A program made the position numbers and the translations under genes. Positions 16,296 to 25,803 of a stretch of DNA of 64,000 bases are shown piece after piece. The stretch covers positions 62,001 through 126,000 of the forward strand of contig NZ_JAGHZZ010000007.1 of NCBI RefSeq assembly GCF_017745095.1, given 5' to 3'. The notes beneath the pieces are model-generated. The model did not search any database. It worked only from the letters and a program-made list of their open reading frames with translations, and had not been told where the DNA came from. Position 1 is the stretch's first letter. Each line of letters begins with the position of its first letter. The DNA comes from Sporocytophaga sp. Its GTDB lineage: Bacteria > Bacteroidota > Bacteroidia > Cytophagales > Cytophagaceae.

Positions 16296-17030
16296 ATGAA
16301 AAGATTAGTGTGGTTAGTTATCGGGGTGGTACTTACTCTGTTTTACGGATGTCAGCCAGGAAGTAATGCACATACAAGTTATAATCCAGACGCGGATTTT
16401 TCCAAGTTCAGGACATTTGCTTGGCTGCCTAAACAATTACCTGAGCAGCAAGGAGAACAGTTGAATGACGTAATGAGCTTATATAATAACGAGCTTATTG
16501 AGTTGAAAATAAAAAGGATGGTAAACAGCGATTTGCTAGATAAAGGTTTATACCTAGATTCTCTGAATCCAGACTTGTTATTTACATACTCTATAGTAAT
16601 GGAAAACAGGGAAAGGTATACCAATACCCCATTGGTTGTGAACCAGCCAAACCTTGCAGTTCCTAGGTTTTACAATTATTTCGAACAACCTTTTACAATG
16701 TATAATTATCTGACGAATGACTATAACATATACCCATATACAACCTATTTTGGGGGAGTAAACATATATAATACAACACCAGATGGTATTTACTATGGAG
16801 CGGGTATATACAGGCCTCAGATACTGGGAAACATAAGTGAAAAAGTTCAATATAAGGAAGGAACCCTAGTTATCGATGTAATAGATCGGAAAACAAACCA
16901 GTTAATCTGGAGAGGTTACAGTAGTGAATCTTTAAATAGTCCATCTATGTTTGAGAACTTGTTACCAAGTCAGATCAATGGCATTATGGAGCAATTTCCG
17001 TCTCCTTACCTTTCTAATGGTTTGTATTAA
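16296..17030 (+). CDS. DUF4136 family lipoprotein
   Basis: About 244 residues. A signal sequence ends in LTLFYGC, giving a probable lipidated Cys near residue 19. The mature part begins YNPDADFSKFRTFAWLP, the hallmark opening of DUF4136, and ends with VQYKEGTLVIDVIDRKTNQLIWRGYSSE, the conserved closing segment of the family. The middle is unusually rich in Tyr and Asn (about residues 115-170), longer than the usual domain. Function in the family is unknown; it is expected at the periplasmic face of the outer membrane. Confidence 0.85.
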   Translation: MKRLVWLVIGVVLTLFYGCQPGSNAHTSYNPDADFSKFRTFAWLPKQLPEQQGEQLNDVMSLYNNELIELKIKRMVNSDLLDKGLYLDSLNPDLLFTYSIVMENRERYTNTPLVVNQPNLAVPRFYNYFEQPFTMYNYLTNDYNIYPYTTYFGGVNIYNTTPDGIYYGAGIYRPQILGNISEKVQYKEGTLVIDVIDRKTNQLIWRGYSSESLNSPSMFENLLPSQINGIMEQFPSPYLSNGLY

Positions 17031-17050
17031 ATACACAGTTTGTATAATTT

Positions 17051-17091
17051 AAAAACCTGGTATTTAATATATTTAAATATCAGGTTTTAAC
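17051..17091 (+). terminator. Probable terminator after the DUF4136 gene
   Basis: AAAACCTG (17052-17059) pairs with CAGGTTTT (17081-17088). The stem continues inward with A/T pairs (TATTTAA / TTAAATA) past a mismatch. The following T run is short, so confidence is moderate. Confidence 0.55.
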
Positions 17092-17109
17092 TTTTCACTA
17101 AATAACATT

Positions 17110-18099
17110 GTGAGCCAAAAAATATATGTTAATAACCCCTCTTTGCAGACTGTCAAAGATGGTTATCCTGGTAATCTTTTAATTGATGGAGAATTCACAA
17201 ACTCCAATACCAAAGATGAAAACTCACTTTTCAAAGTGCTTAAGTGGAGGTTTACCAGAAATCCTCAAAGGGAAGAAAAGAAAAATGAAAAATATAAAGT
17301 TGACGTTGTTAAAAATAATGGCTTTTTAAATAGTGACCAGGATATAATAGTCTGGCTGGGACATTCAACTTTTTATATCCGGATTGGCAAGATAAAAATT
17401 ATTACAGACCCGGTATTCTTTGATTTGCCGTTAATTAAAAGAAAAACTGAACTTCCTCTTGCACCTGAAGAATTAAGAAATATTGACTATTTACTACTTT
17501 CTCATGGACATAGAGATCACTTAGATATACCATCATTAAAAATTTTATTGGCCAATAATCCTTCTATAAAAATATTAGGACCTCTGAAACTTTCAACTCT
17601 ATTCAATGAACTTGATTTTAAAGGAGAGATACAGGAAGCCGGGTGGTACCAGCAATTTAAATCAGATACCGTAGACTTTATATTCCTTCCGGCTAAACAT
17701 TGGCATCGTAGAGGATTTAACGATTTCAACAAAGTTCTATGGGGAAGCTTTTATATCAAAGGAAAAGATAAATCAATATATTTTGCAGGAGATACAGCTT
17801 ATGGAGTACACTTTAAAGAAATTCAGAAAACAGTACCTCCAATAGATTATTGCTTAATGCCAATAGGCGCTTATAAACCCTCCTTTCTTATGAACCTCTT
17901 CCATGTCAATCCGGAAGAAGCTTTTAAAGCTTATCAAGAGCTTCGCGCCAGATATTTCATTCCCATGCACTATGGAACTTTTGATTTATCTGACGAACCA
18001 ATGGGCGAGCCAGAGAGAGAAATCAGAAGATTGTTCAGAGAACAAGGAAACTCAGAAAATTTGTTAATGGAGCCAATTGGCAATCCAATACGATTATAA
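17110..18099 (+). CDS. MBL-fold metallo-hydrolase (NAPE-PLD-like)
   Basis: 329 residues from a GTG start. The metallo-beta-lactamase signature is H132-G-H134-R-D136-H137 in LLSHGHRDHLD. Further metal ligands are visible in AKHWHRRG, FAGDTAYG and FIPMHYGTFDLS. The early VWLGHSTFYIRIGKIKIITDPVF block and overall layout match the group that includes N-acyl-phosphatidylethanolamine phospholipase D and bacterial RomA/UlaG relatives. It is probably a zinc phosphodiesterase acting on a lipid or nucleotide; the substrate is unknown. No signal peptide is seen. Confidence 0.88.
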   Translation: MSQKIYVNNPSLQTVKDGYPGNLLIDGEFTNSNTKDENSLFKVLKWRFTRNPQREEKKNEKYKVDVVKNNGFLNSDQDIIVWLGHSTFYIRIGKIKIITDPVFFDLPLIKRKTELPLAPEELRNIDYLLLSHGHRDHLDIPSLKILLANNPSIKILGPLKLSTLFNELDFKGEIQEAGWYQQFKSDTVDFIFLPAKHWHRRGFNDFNKVLWGSFYIKGKDKSIYFAGDTAYGVHFKEIQKTVPPIDYCLMPIGAYKPSFLMNLFHVNPEEAFKAYQELRARYFIPMHYGTFDLSDEPMGEPEREIRRLFREQGNSENLLMEPIGNPIRL

Positions 18100-18164
18100 T
18101 AAAAACACAAAGCCAAGGAAGCTTTAACCTCCAAGGCTTACTTAAAACTTATTACTTATTACTC

Positions 18165-19211
18165 TTAAAAGTTCCAGTCAAACTTATCAAGACCTTCAAT
18201 AGCTCTCGATAATAAATTAATAGAATGCTTCACATCGTCCTTATTTACCATTTCAATTACCTGATGTATATGTCTGGTAGGAATTGAAATAGCCCCGGCT
18301 ATGGCACCCATTTTACCGCTTTTCTGAAGTGGCGCTGTATCAGTGCCTCCAGCAGTAAGAATCTCAGGCTGCCATTGTATAGAATGATTTGAAGCTGTCT
18401 GTTTTAAATAATTTACCATTCTATAATCAGCTATGGCAGAAGAGTCCATGATTTTTATTGCAGAGCCTTTGCCCAATTCTGTGATTTTCTCCTGAGGTTT
18501 TGCCCCCGGAACATCATAAGCAATAGTTGTATCGATAGCAATTCCAAAATCAGGATTTATTTGGTGAGCAGCAGTGGTAGCTCCTCTTAATCCAACTTCT
18601 TCCTGTACTGTAAATACTGCATAGAAATCATATGGATGATTTTGAATTTGCTTCAATGCTTCAATAAGAATAAATACACTGATCCTATTATCAAGAGATT
18701 TACAGTTGATGTTATTCCCCATCTCGATAAGACTTCTTTCTCTTGTAATCGGATTCCCGATGGAAACATATTTTTCAACCTCCTCTTTTGTCATACCTGT
18801 ATCAATGAAAAAATCTTCGATTTTAGCAGGTTTTATTTTTTCTTCAGGAGACATCACGTGTACAGGCTTACTACCCATCACTCCGATAATATCTTTACTA
18901 CCATGAACAATTACCCTCTGAGCAGTAAGCGTTTTAGGATCAAATCCACCGAGAGGGTGAAAAAAGATAAACCCCTGGTCGTTGATATAGGTTACAATAA
19001 AACCAATTTCATCCATGTGTGCAGCAGCCATTACTTTTTTAGCCCCGGTCAGTCCTTTCTTCAAAGCGATAACATTTCCCAGATTATCCACTCTGAATTC
19101 ATCTACAAGTGATTTGATCTGTTCAATAACAAAGGCCCGAATCTTTTGCTCGTAGCCGGGAGCTCCGGGAAGCTCACAAATTTTAGTTAATAATTCTAAG
19201 TTCAATTCCAT
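18165..19211 (-). CDS. M42-family metallo-aminopeptidase
   Basis: 348 residues. Zinc ligands are visible as H65 and D67 in AAHMDEIGF, the EE pair in FTVQEEVGLRGA, the Asp in FGIAIDTTIAYD, and the late His in IPTRHIHQVIEM. TAGGTDTAPL is the family's conserved active-site segment. M42 enzymes form large tetrahedral cytoplasmic complexes that trim N-terminal residues from peptides; some members were first misnamed endoglucanases. It is the gene downstream of pyk on the same strand but is separated from it by a terminator. Confidence 0.93.
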   Translation of the reverse strand: MELNLELLTKICELPGAPGYEQKIRAFVIEQIKSLVDEFRVDNLGNVIALKKGLTGAKKVMAAAHMDEIGFIVTYINDQGFIFFHPLGGFDPKTLTAQRVIVHGSKDIIGVMGSKPVHVMSPEEKIKPAKIEDFFIDTGMTKEEVEKYVSIGNPITRERSLIEMGNNINCKSLDNRISVFILIEALKQIQNHPYDFYAVFTVQEEVGLRGATTAAHQINPDFGIAIDTTIAYDVPGAKPQEKITELGKGSAIKIMDSSAIADYRMVNYLKQTASNHSIQWQPEILTAGGTDTAPLQKSGKMGAIAGAISIPTRHIHQVIEMVNKDDVKHSINLLSRAIEGLDKFDWNF

Positions 19212-19221
19212 ATATGCTTAA

Positions 19222-19256
19222 AAATAAAAAGGGACTGTAAAAATTTCGACAGTCCC
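19222..19256 (-). terminator. Rho-independent terminator of pyk
   Basis: GGGACTGT (19231-19238) pairs with ACAGTCCC (19249-19256). On the minus strand the stem is followed by a T-rich run (complement of 19219-19230). Confidence 0.85.
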
Positions 19257-19283
19257 TTTATAATAAATATTTATAGGTAAATG

Positions 19284-20711
19284 TTATTCAACTACACCTA
19301 ATTTTAGAGTATTTGCTCTTTGTGTATATGTGAATGGCATGCTAGCCGTAGTTACATAAGTATCACCTTTTTTCAATAGACCTTCTTTAACCAGAAGATC
19401 TCTAACCCCTTGAATAGTCTCATCGGTTGTAGTGAACTTATCATAATAAACAGCTTTTACTCCCCAAACAAGGCTTAGTTTTGTAAGCATAGCTTTGTCA
19501 GAAGTTACGATTATGATATTTGCTTTGGGTCTATGGCTCGCTATTCTGAATGCAGAATAACCAGACTGAGACAAACCAATGATAGCTTTTGCATTTACAT
19601 GATCAGCAAGTGTACAAGCAGTAGCAATTACACTGTCGCTATATGATGAATCTTCTTTATTGGTATGTTTATTATAAATATTTTCAGCTTGTCTTTCTAC
19701 TGAAGCGCAAATTCTTGCCATACTTTGAACAGTAAGGACAGGATATTCACCACTTGCTGTTTCGGCACTTAGCATAACTGTATCAGCTCCATCTATAATA
19801 GCATTAGCAACGTCATTAGTTTCAGCTCTTGTAGGTCTGGGACTTGTGATCATGCTTTCCATCATCTGAGTAGCGATAATAACAGGTTTACCTGCTACTC
19901 CGCATTTCTTAACGATCATTTTTTGCATCATTGGAACATCTTCCATTAACACCTCAACTCCCAGGTCACCTCTTGCAACCATGATAGCATCAGTTTCAGC
20001 GATGATTTCATCTATGTTTGCAATAGCTTCAGGCTTCTCGATCTTAGCAACTACCTTAATATCTTTACCAGATTTTTTGATAATTTCTTTAAGGTCTCTC
20101 ATATCTTCAGCCCTTCTTACGAAAGAAAGAGCAATCCAGTCAAGTCCTTGCTCTATTCCGAAAATAAGATCTTTTCTATCTTTTTCAGTTAAAGAAGGTT
20201 CAGAAACATTGGTATTAGGAAGATTGATACCTTTTTTAGATTTCAGGATACCACCATAAACGATCTCTGCAGTAACTTCACCATTTTTAGCGGCAAGAAC
20301 TTTCAATTCAATTTTACCATCATCGATAAGGATAGCATCACCTGGCTTCACATCAGAAGTAAGAGATTGATAAGAAGTACTTATCTTCTCTTTAGTACCC
20401 ATGCAATACTCTTTAGTAATGATAATTTGTGCTCCTTCTCTTAATTCAACACCGTTATTTTCAACTTCGTTGGTTCTGATTTTTGGTCCTTGTAAGTCTT
20501 GAAGAATTGCAATATTAGCATTATGCTCTTTATTTAATTCTCTGATGTATTGGATCACCTGAAGATGTCCCTCATGACTTCCATGTGAAAAGTTTAATCT
20601 GAAAATATTTGCACCGGCCTTCACCAGCTCCCATAATTTCTCTTTCGTGTTACAAGCGGGTCCGACAGTTGCAATAATTTTTGTCTTTTTGTTAATCTGC
20701 TCCATTTTCAA
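19284..20711 (-). CDS. pyk: Pyruvate kinase
   Basis: 475 residues; an alternative Met three residues in (20705) is the better match to the family start. It has KIIATVGPAC, the RLNFSHGSHEGH substrate segment, the LQDLQGPKIR loop, VVAKIEKPEAI with the catalytic Lys, and MVARGDLGVEV. The C-terminal domain follows (IIGLSQSGYSAFRIASHRP). It converts phosphoenolpyruvate and ADP to pyruvate and ATP, the last step of glycolysis. Its start overlaps the stop of the IPExxxVDY gene by 4 nt, a neighbourhood commonly seen in Bacteroidetes. Confidence 0.96.
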   Translation of the reverse strand: MKMEQINKKTKIIATVGPACNTKEKLWELVKAGANIFRLNFSHGSHEGHLQVIQYIRELNKEHNANIAILQDLQGPKIRTNEVENNGVELREGAQIIITKEYCMGTKEKISTSYQSLTSDVKPGDAILIDDGKIELKVLAAKNGEVTAEIVYGGILKSKKGINLPNTNVSEPSLTEKDRKDLIFGIEQGLDWIALSFVRRAEDMRDLKEIIKKSGKDIKVVAKIEKPEAIANIDEIIAETDAIMVARGDLGVEVLMEDVPMMQKMIVKKCGVAGKPVIIATQMMESMITSPRPTRAETNDVANAIIDGADTVMLSAETASGEYPVLTVQSMARICASVERQAENIYNKHTNKEDSSYSDSVIATACTLADHVNAKAIIGLSQSGYSAFRIASHRPKANIIIVTSDKAMLTKLSLVWGVKAVYYDKFTTTDETIQGVRDLLVKEGLLKKGDTYVTTASMPFTYTQRANTLKLGVVE

Positions 20712-21139
20712 AAAATTAAGTTTTCTTTAGACTTTAATTTATTTACTTCAATTTTTTTTACGTATTGTACTATTTGCAATTCTTTAAGTTTCTCAAACAG
20801 TTCGGCTGTTTCAAACAGCATAACTTCTCCGGACATGTGAATAAAATAGTCATATTCTTTAAGCTCGGGGACCAGAAAGGGCTTGGGAAGATTCTCCGAT
20901 TCGCAGGATCTATTTTTCAATAATCTGAAAACACTGTATTCTTTCTCGTAAATATAATTAGTGATTACCAGTTTCCAATCTTTAACAAAGTCAAGTTTTA
21001 AATCCTCCTGCTTACAAAGGTTAATACTTAACACCTTATTAATAGACCATGCTAATTTATGAGCCTTTACTGCAGAAATTATGGCAAAAAACTCAAAATC
21101 ATACTCATAATCGACTACTAGCTTTGTAGTTTTCATCAT
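20708..21139 (-). CDS. IPExxxVDY family protein
   Basis: 143 residues. It matches the Bacteroidetes family named for the motif I-P-E-x3-V-D-Y; here the start reads TKLVVDYEYDFEFFAI and the middle EYSVFRLLKNRS. The later segment PFLVPELKEYDYFIHMSGE carries the P-E-L-x-x-Y-D-Y equivalent. It is a small cytoplasmic protein of unknown function. The 4-nt overlap with pyk argues for coupled expression and a possible link to central carbon metabolism. Confidence 0.88.
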   Translation of the reverse strand: MMKTTKLVVDYEYDFEFFAIISAVKAHKLAWSINKVLSINLCKQEDLKLDFVKDWKLVITNYIYEKEYSVFRLLKNRSCESENLPKPFLVPELKEYDYFIHMSGEVMLFETAELFEKLKELQIVQYVKKIEVNKLKSKENLIF

Positions 21140-21238
21140 TATTTGCCCTATAGGCCTATTTTAAGGGACGTAAATATATAATTAAAAAGTTGCATGTGGA
21201 AAATTTATTATGTTTTTGATGAAGAATAAAAAATTTTG

Positions 21239-21270
21239 TTTGACAATATAGTTTTTAATGTATTTCTTTG
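21239..21270 (+). promoter_or_regulatory. Promoter of acpP
   Basis: TTTG (21239-21242) is followed 20 nt later by TTTCTTTG (21263-21270), a one-mismatch match to TAnnTTTG. It lies 30 nt before the acpP ATG. Confidence 0.5.
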
Positions 21271-21300
21271 CACCGTGTTTTACTAAACTCATTTAAAACA

Positions 21301-21540
21301 ATGTCAGAAATAGCACAAAAAGTTAAGAGTATCATTATTGACAAATTAGGTGTTGAAGAATCTGAAGTTACTTCAGAAGCTAGCTTCACAAACGACTTAG
21401 GAGCTGACTCCTTAGATACAGTAGAATTAATCATGGAATTCGAAAAAGAATTTAACATATCAATTCCTGATGAGCAAGCTGAAAACATTTCAACTGTTGG
21501 TCAAGCTGTTGCTTATTTGGAGCAAAACGTTAAACAATAA
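21301..21540 (+). CDS. acpP: Acyl carrier protein
   Basis: 79 residues from ATG 21301; an upstream in-frame TTG is rejected because ACPs start at this Met. The phosphopantetheine attachment Ser lies in [12 protein letters not shown], and helix II-III residues [17 protein letters not shown] are typical. It carries growing acyl chains for fatty-acid and lipid A synthesis; the lpx genes that use acyl-ACP occur at 41-44 kb. It is followed 30 nt later by fabF and then rnc, a conserved order. Confidence 0.96.
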   Translation: MSEIAQKVKSIIIDKLGVEESEVTSEASFTNDLGADSLDTVELIMEFEKEFNISIPDEQAENISTVGQAVAYLEQNVKQ

Positions 21541-21570
21541 TTTCTTTAGATTCCCTCTCAAAATTCTTTT

Positions 21571-22818
21571 ATGAATTTAAAAAGAGTTGTTGTAACAGGA
21601 TTAGGCGCACTTACCCCAATAGGAAACAATGTTGAAGATTACTGGAAATCATTGTCCACTGGAGTAAGTGGTGCTGCTCCTACTACCCGCTACAACGCTG
21701 AAAAATCAAAAACCAGATTTGCCTGCGAAGTTAAAAACTTCAACGTAGAAAATTTTATTGATAAAAAAGAGGTCAAAAGAATGGACCCTTTTACTCAATA
21801 TGCTATAGTGGCATCTGATGAAGCTATCAAAGATTCAAATCTTGATCTTAATACAATAAACAAAGATAGAGCTGGAGTTATCTGGGGTTCAGGAATAGGC
21901 GGTCTTCGCACTTTCCAGGATGAAGTTTCCGGATTTGCACTTGGAGATGGTACTCCAAGATTCAACCCTTTCTTTATACCTAAAATGATCGCCGATATTA
22001 GTGCCGGTCATATTTCCATGAAGTTTGGTTTCAGAGGCCCCAATTTCGTTACCGTCTCTGCCTGTGCTTCTTCTACCAACGCTATTGTTGACGCCTTTAA
22101 CTATATAAGATTAGGAATGGCTGATATAATGGTGACCGGAGGATCAGAAGCAGCTGTTACAGAAGCCGGAATAGGTGGTTTCAATGCCATGAAAGCACTT
22201 TCTGAAAGAAATGACGATCCTTCCACAGCTTCAAGACCTTTCGACAAAGACAGAGATGGCTTTGTTCTTGGAGAAGGTGCCGGTGCACTTATTCTAGAGG
22301 AATACGAACATGCTAAAGCAAGGGGTGCTAAAATTTATGCTGAAATAATCGGTGGCGGTATGTCTGCTGATGCATATCACTTAACTGCTCCTCATCCTGA
22401 AGGGCTGGGACAAATAAGTGTTATGAATAATGCACTTGCTGATGCCAAATTGAAACCTGAAGATATTGACTATATCAATGTTCACGGTACTTCAACACCA
22501 CTAGGGGACATCAGCGAACTTACAGCAATACAGAAAGTATTTGGTGAACATGCATATAAACTTAGCATCAGTTCTACCAAATCCATGACAGGCCACTTAC
22601 TTGGTGCTGCAGGAGCTATTGAAGCTATTGCTTGTATACTTGCTATTAAACATCAGACAGTTCCTCCTACTATCAATCATTTTACTGACGACGAAAGAGT
22701 TGATCCTAGACTAAATCTAACTTTCAACAAAGCTCAGTCTAAAACGATAAATGTAGCGTTGAGCAATACTTTCGGATTTGGAGGGCATAACTGCTCTATT
22801 ATTCTCCGTAAAATTTAA
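21571..22818 (+). CDS. fabF: 3-oxoacyl-ACP synthase II
   Basis: 415 residues. The nucleophile Cys lies in VSACASSTNAI, and the two His residues are in NVHGTSTPLGD and KSMTGHLLGAAGAIE; the Lys of the latter is conserved. The N-terminal VVVTGLGALTPIGNN and C-terminal NTFGFGGHN are standard. It condenses acyl-ACP with malonyl-ACP during chain elongation. It is in an operon with acpP upstream and ends with a strong terminator. Confidence 0.97.
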   Translation: MNLKRVVVTGLGALTPIGNNVEDYWKSLSTGVSGAAPTTRYNAEKSKTRFACEVKNFNVENFIDKKEVKRMDPFTQYAIVASDEAIKDSNLDLNTINKDRAGVIWGSGIGGLRTFQDEVSGFALGDGTPRFNPFFIPKMIADISAGHISMKFGFRGPNFVTVSACASSTNAIVDAFNYIRLGMADIMVTGGSEAAVTEAGIGGFNAMKALSERNDDPSTASRPFDKDRDGFVLGEGAGALILEEYEHAKARGAKIYAEIIGGGMSADAYHLTAPHPEGLGQISVMNNALADAKLKPEDIDYINVHGTSTPLGDISELTAIQKVFGEHAYKLSISSTKSMTGHLLGAAGAIEAIACILAIKHQTVPPTINHFTDDERVDPRLNLTFNKAQSKTINVALSNTFGFGGHNCSIILRKI

Positions 22819-22842
22819 AAAATTAATAACTTTAAACATTAT

Positions 22843-22887
22843 AAGGTGTTAACTCTTTGGAAGATTTAACACCTTTTTTTTATTTTT
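22843..22887 (+). terminator. Rho-independent terminator of acpP-fabF
   Basis: AAGGTGTTAA (22843-22852) pairs with TTAACACCTT (22865-22874) and is followed by a T-rich run. The arm GGTGTTAA is shared with the terminator at 311-347. Confidence 0.9.
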
Positions 22888-22957
22888 AGCATTCAAAGCT
22901 GAACTTAATAGTTCAATTTTGATTCTGTAGTATTATTATATTAAAACTTATTAAAAT

Positions 22958-23698
22958 TTGATTTCCTACTTAAGGAGAATTTCGAACCTGTTTAATAAAC
23001 AGCTGGTAAAGGAAAAGACTTTTGCTAAATCAATTGCAAATATAACAGGACAAACTCCCATCAATCTTAACCTTTATAAACTTGCCGTGTGCCACACCTC
23101 TGCCGCAAAAGAGGATAAGCTTGGTGTCCGTAGCTCAAATGAAAGACTGGAATACCTTGGCGACGCAATACTAGGCGCTGTGATAGCTGAATTTCTTTTC
23201 AAAAAATTCCCATATAAAGATGAGGGTTTCTTAACAGAAATCAGATCAAGAATCGTGAATCGTGAATCACTCAATAAGCTTGGCAAAAAAATAGGACTGA
23301 ATAAAATCGTTGAGTTTAATCCAGGCAGAGGGGGTAATACACATAAGTCGCTTTATGGAGATGCCCTTGAAGCCTTGGTTGGAGCAGTTTACCTTGACAA
23401 AGGCTTTAAATCTTGTAGAAAATTTATTCTTACCAGACTATTACAACCTCATTTTGATCTTAATGAAATCATAGAAAACAACCTTAATTTTAAAAGTGTC
23501 TTAATTGAATGGGCTCAAAAGGAATCTAAAGATATTAAGTTTGTAATTATCAAAGAAGTCGGAAGCATTCATCATAAAGAATTTACTGCCCAAGTCCTCA
23601 TCGAAGATGAACCTGTAAGTACCGGAACTGGATTTAGCAAGAAAAAAGCAGAACAGGCCGCTGCAGAAAAAGCCTGTCAAATCAGGGAAATCAAATAA
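22958..23698 (+). CDS. rnc: Ribonuclease III
   Basis: 246 residues from a TTG start (no ATG upstream fits the family). The RNase III signature NERLEYLGDAILGAV is present, with the second acidic cluster in YGDALEALVGAVYLDKG. The C-terminal double-stranded-RNA-binding domain (about 170-243) ends FSKKKAEQAAAEKA. It cuts double-stranded RNA in rRNA maturation and antisense regulation. The fabF terminator lies between it and fabF, so rnc may rely on readthrough or on its own promoter. Confidence 0.95.
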   Translation: MISYLRRISNLFNKQLVKEKTFAKSIANITGQTPINLNLYKLAVCHTSAAKEDKLGVRSSNERLEYLGDAILGAVIAEFLFKKFPYKDEGFLTEIRSRIVNRESLNKLGKKIGLNKIVEFNPGRGGNTHKSLYGDALEALVGAVYLDKGFKSCRKFILTRLLQPHFDLNEIIENNLNFKSVLIEWAQKESKDIKFVIIKEVGSIHHKEFTAQVLIEDEPVSTGTGFSKKKAEQAAAEKACQIREIK

Positions 23699-23882
23699 CT
23701 TCTAACTCATCGCTTAATTCATTTTCGCCATTATACATACACATTAAAAATCAATACATTACTTTCTGTTTTACTTTTTAAAGTTGAGATTATTGAAACT
23801 TTTAGTCTTCAATGATTCAATTCTTCTCCTTCAATTTTATCTGAAAAGTCATATTTTCTTAAATTTATTAAATCATAAATTT

Positions 23883-23890
23883 TACATTTG
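23883..23890 (+). promoter_or_regulatory. TAnnTTTG -7 box upstream of nadE
   Basis: TACATTTG is an exact -7 match 50 nt before the nadE ATG. No good TTG box is present about 20 nt upstream, so the call is tentative. Confidence 0.3.
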
Positions 23891-23940
23891 ACCTTATCGA
23901 ATCTTTTCCGGTTTGATAATCAGTACAAAACTTTCTATAT

Positions 23941-25803
23941 ATGAGAATTGCCGGTGCCGCACTTAACCAAACACCTTTGGATTGGGATAATAATATTTCT
24001 AACATTATAGATGCAATCAACGAAGCCAGGAATAATCACGTCGACATCCTTTGTCTGCCTGAGCTTTGCATTACCGGTTATGGTTGCGAAGATTGGTTCT
24101 TAAGCGAATGGGTGCCAGAAACAGCTTTGAAACATTTGATTGATCTTATACCTCAAACCTCAAATATCACAGTGAGCTTTGGACTTCCGATAAGAATCAA
24201 CAATCAGGTCTTTAATTGCGCCTGTCTTGTCAGAAACAAAGAAATCCTTGGTATTTCAGCCAAACAGTTCTTAGCAAACGATGGTGTACACTATGAGCCG
24301 AGATGGTTTACTCCATGGCTGCATTCTCAAATTGAAAGCTTTATTGTAGAAGGAAAAAACTATCCATTCGGAGACATTTTGTATGAGATCGATGGTGTTA
24401 AAATTGGTTATGAAATTTGCGAAGACGCATGGAGACCAGACAATGTAAGACCAGCTTCAAGACTTTGCAAAATGAATGTAGATCTTATTCTGAATCCTAG
24501 TGCGAGTCACTTTGCTTTTGCCAAATCGGATTTCAGATACAATCTGATTATCGGAAGTTCAGAAAAATTTAACTGTACTTATCTCTATGCAAACTTGCTT
24601 GGCAACGAGGCTGGCAGAATGATTTTTGATGGAGAAGTTTTGATTGCCAGAAACGGAAACCTCATCCAACGCAATGACAGATTATCTTTTAAAAACTTAA
24701 ATCTGGTTTATGCGGATATTGATTTTTCCACGGGAAAAGTCTCTAATGAACCACTGCAGCCAGATGATAGAGAAAAAAACTTCGAATTTTGGGAGGCTGT
24801 AACACTCGGACTTTTTGATTATATGCGAAAAAGCAATAGCAAAGGATTTGTACTATCCCTCAGCGGCGGTGCAGATAGCTCTGCTTGTGCAATCATGGTT
24901 TCTGAAATGATTAAAAAAGGGATAAAAGAACTAGGGGTAAAAGAATTCTTAAATAAAGGTGGTCTCCCTCCTATTGTCGGAATTGAATCAGAACCATATG
25001 AAAATCAAATCAAAATAGTTACAGAAAAAGTACTAATCTGCGCTTATCAGGCAACCAAAAACTCCGGAAAAGAAACATTTGAATCTGCGCAAAAGCTTGC
25101 TGATTCTATTGGAGCTAGATTCTATCACTGGGATGTACAAGATCAGGTTTCGGGATATATTAAAACCATCGAACATGTACTGGCCCATCCTCTTACTTGG
25201 GAAAAGCATGATATTACCCTGCAGAACATTCAGGCCCGCAGTCGATCTCCAATAATATGGATGCTTGCAAATATCAATAATGCTTTGTTAATCACTACTT
25301 CCAACCGAAGTGAAGGAGATGTAGGATATGCCACCATGGATGGTGATACTTCTGGTAGTATTGCGCCAATTGCTGGTGTTGACAAGCATTTTATTCAACA
25401 ATGGTTATCATGGGCTGAAAAAAATCTGAATCAACCGGGGTTGCGTTTTGTAAACTCACTGATCCCTACAGCTGAATTGAGACCAATTGAAAAAACTCAG
25501 ACCGACGAGAAAGACCTGATGCCATACTGGCTATTGGTGGAAATTGAAAAACTAGCTATCAAAGACAAGAAATCTCCTTTGGAAGTATTTAATATTTTGG
25601 CCAAAGAAAATAAAACTGAGCCAACAATGCTTAAATCATATGTAGACAAGTTTTTTAAAATGTGGTCAAGAAATCAATGGAAAAGGGAAAGGTTAGCACC
25701 TGGTTTCCACCTTGATGAGTTTAATGTTGATCCGAAAACGTGGTGTAGGTTTCCTATTTTAAACAGTGGATTTAAAAATGAGTTAAAAAAACTTGAGGAT
25801 TAA
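23941..25803 (+). CDS. nadE: Glutamine-dependent NAD+ synthetase
   Basis: 620 residues. The N-terminal nitrilase-type glutaminase domain (about 1-285) has its catalytic Glu in CLPELCITGYGCED, Lys in ISAKQFLANDG, and Cys in GYEICEDAW. The C-terminal synthetase domain starts near residue 295, with the ATP-pyrophosphatase loop LSLSGGADSSAC and ITTSNRSEGDVGYATMDGD. It amidates nicotinic acid adenine dinucleotide to NAD+ using glutamine. The two-domain length matches the eukaryote/actinobacteria-like long form. It is monocistronic. Confidence 0.95.
   Translation: MRIAGAALNQTPLDWDNNISNIIDAINEARNNHVDILCLPELCITGYGCEDWFLSEWVPETALKHLIDLIPQTSNITVSFGLPIRINNQVFNCACLVRNKEILGISAKQFLANDGVHYEPRWFTPWLHSQIESFIVEGKNYPFGDILYEIDGVKIGYEICEDAWRPDNVRPASRLCKMNVDLILNPSASHFAFAKSDFRYNLIIGSSEKFNCTYLYANLLGNEAGRMIFDGEVLIARNGNLIQRNDRLSFKNLNLVYADIDFSTGKVSNEPLQPDDREKNFEFWEAVTLGLFDYMRKSNSKGFVLSLSGGADSSACAIMVSEMIKKGIKELGVKEFLNKGGLPPIVGIESEPYENQIKIVTEKVLICAYQATKNSGKETFESAQKLADSIGARFYHWDVQDQVSGYIKTIEHVLAHPLTWEKHDITLQNIQARSRSPIIWMLANINNALLITTSNRSEGDVGYATMDGDTSGSIAPIAGVDKHFIQQWLSWAEKNLNQPGLRFVNSLIPTAELRPIEKTQTDEKDLMPYWLLVEIEKLAIKDKKSPLEVFNILAKENKTEPTMLKSYVDKFFKMWSRNQWKRERLAPGFHLDEFNVDPKTWCRFPILNSGFKNELKKLED

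Noticed and set aside
18110-18139. Hairpin AAGCC-AA-GGA / TCC-AA-GGCTT between the MBL and M42 genes as a terminator
   Set aside because: The stem is interrupted by AA/AA mismatches and no clear T run follows on either strand.
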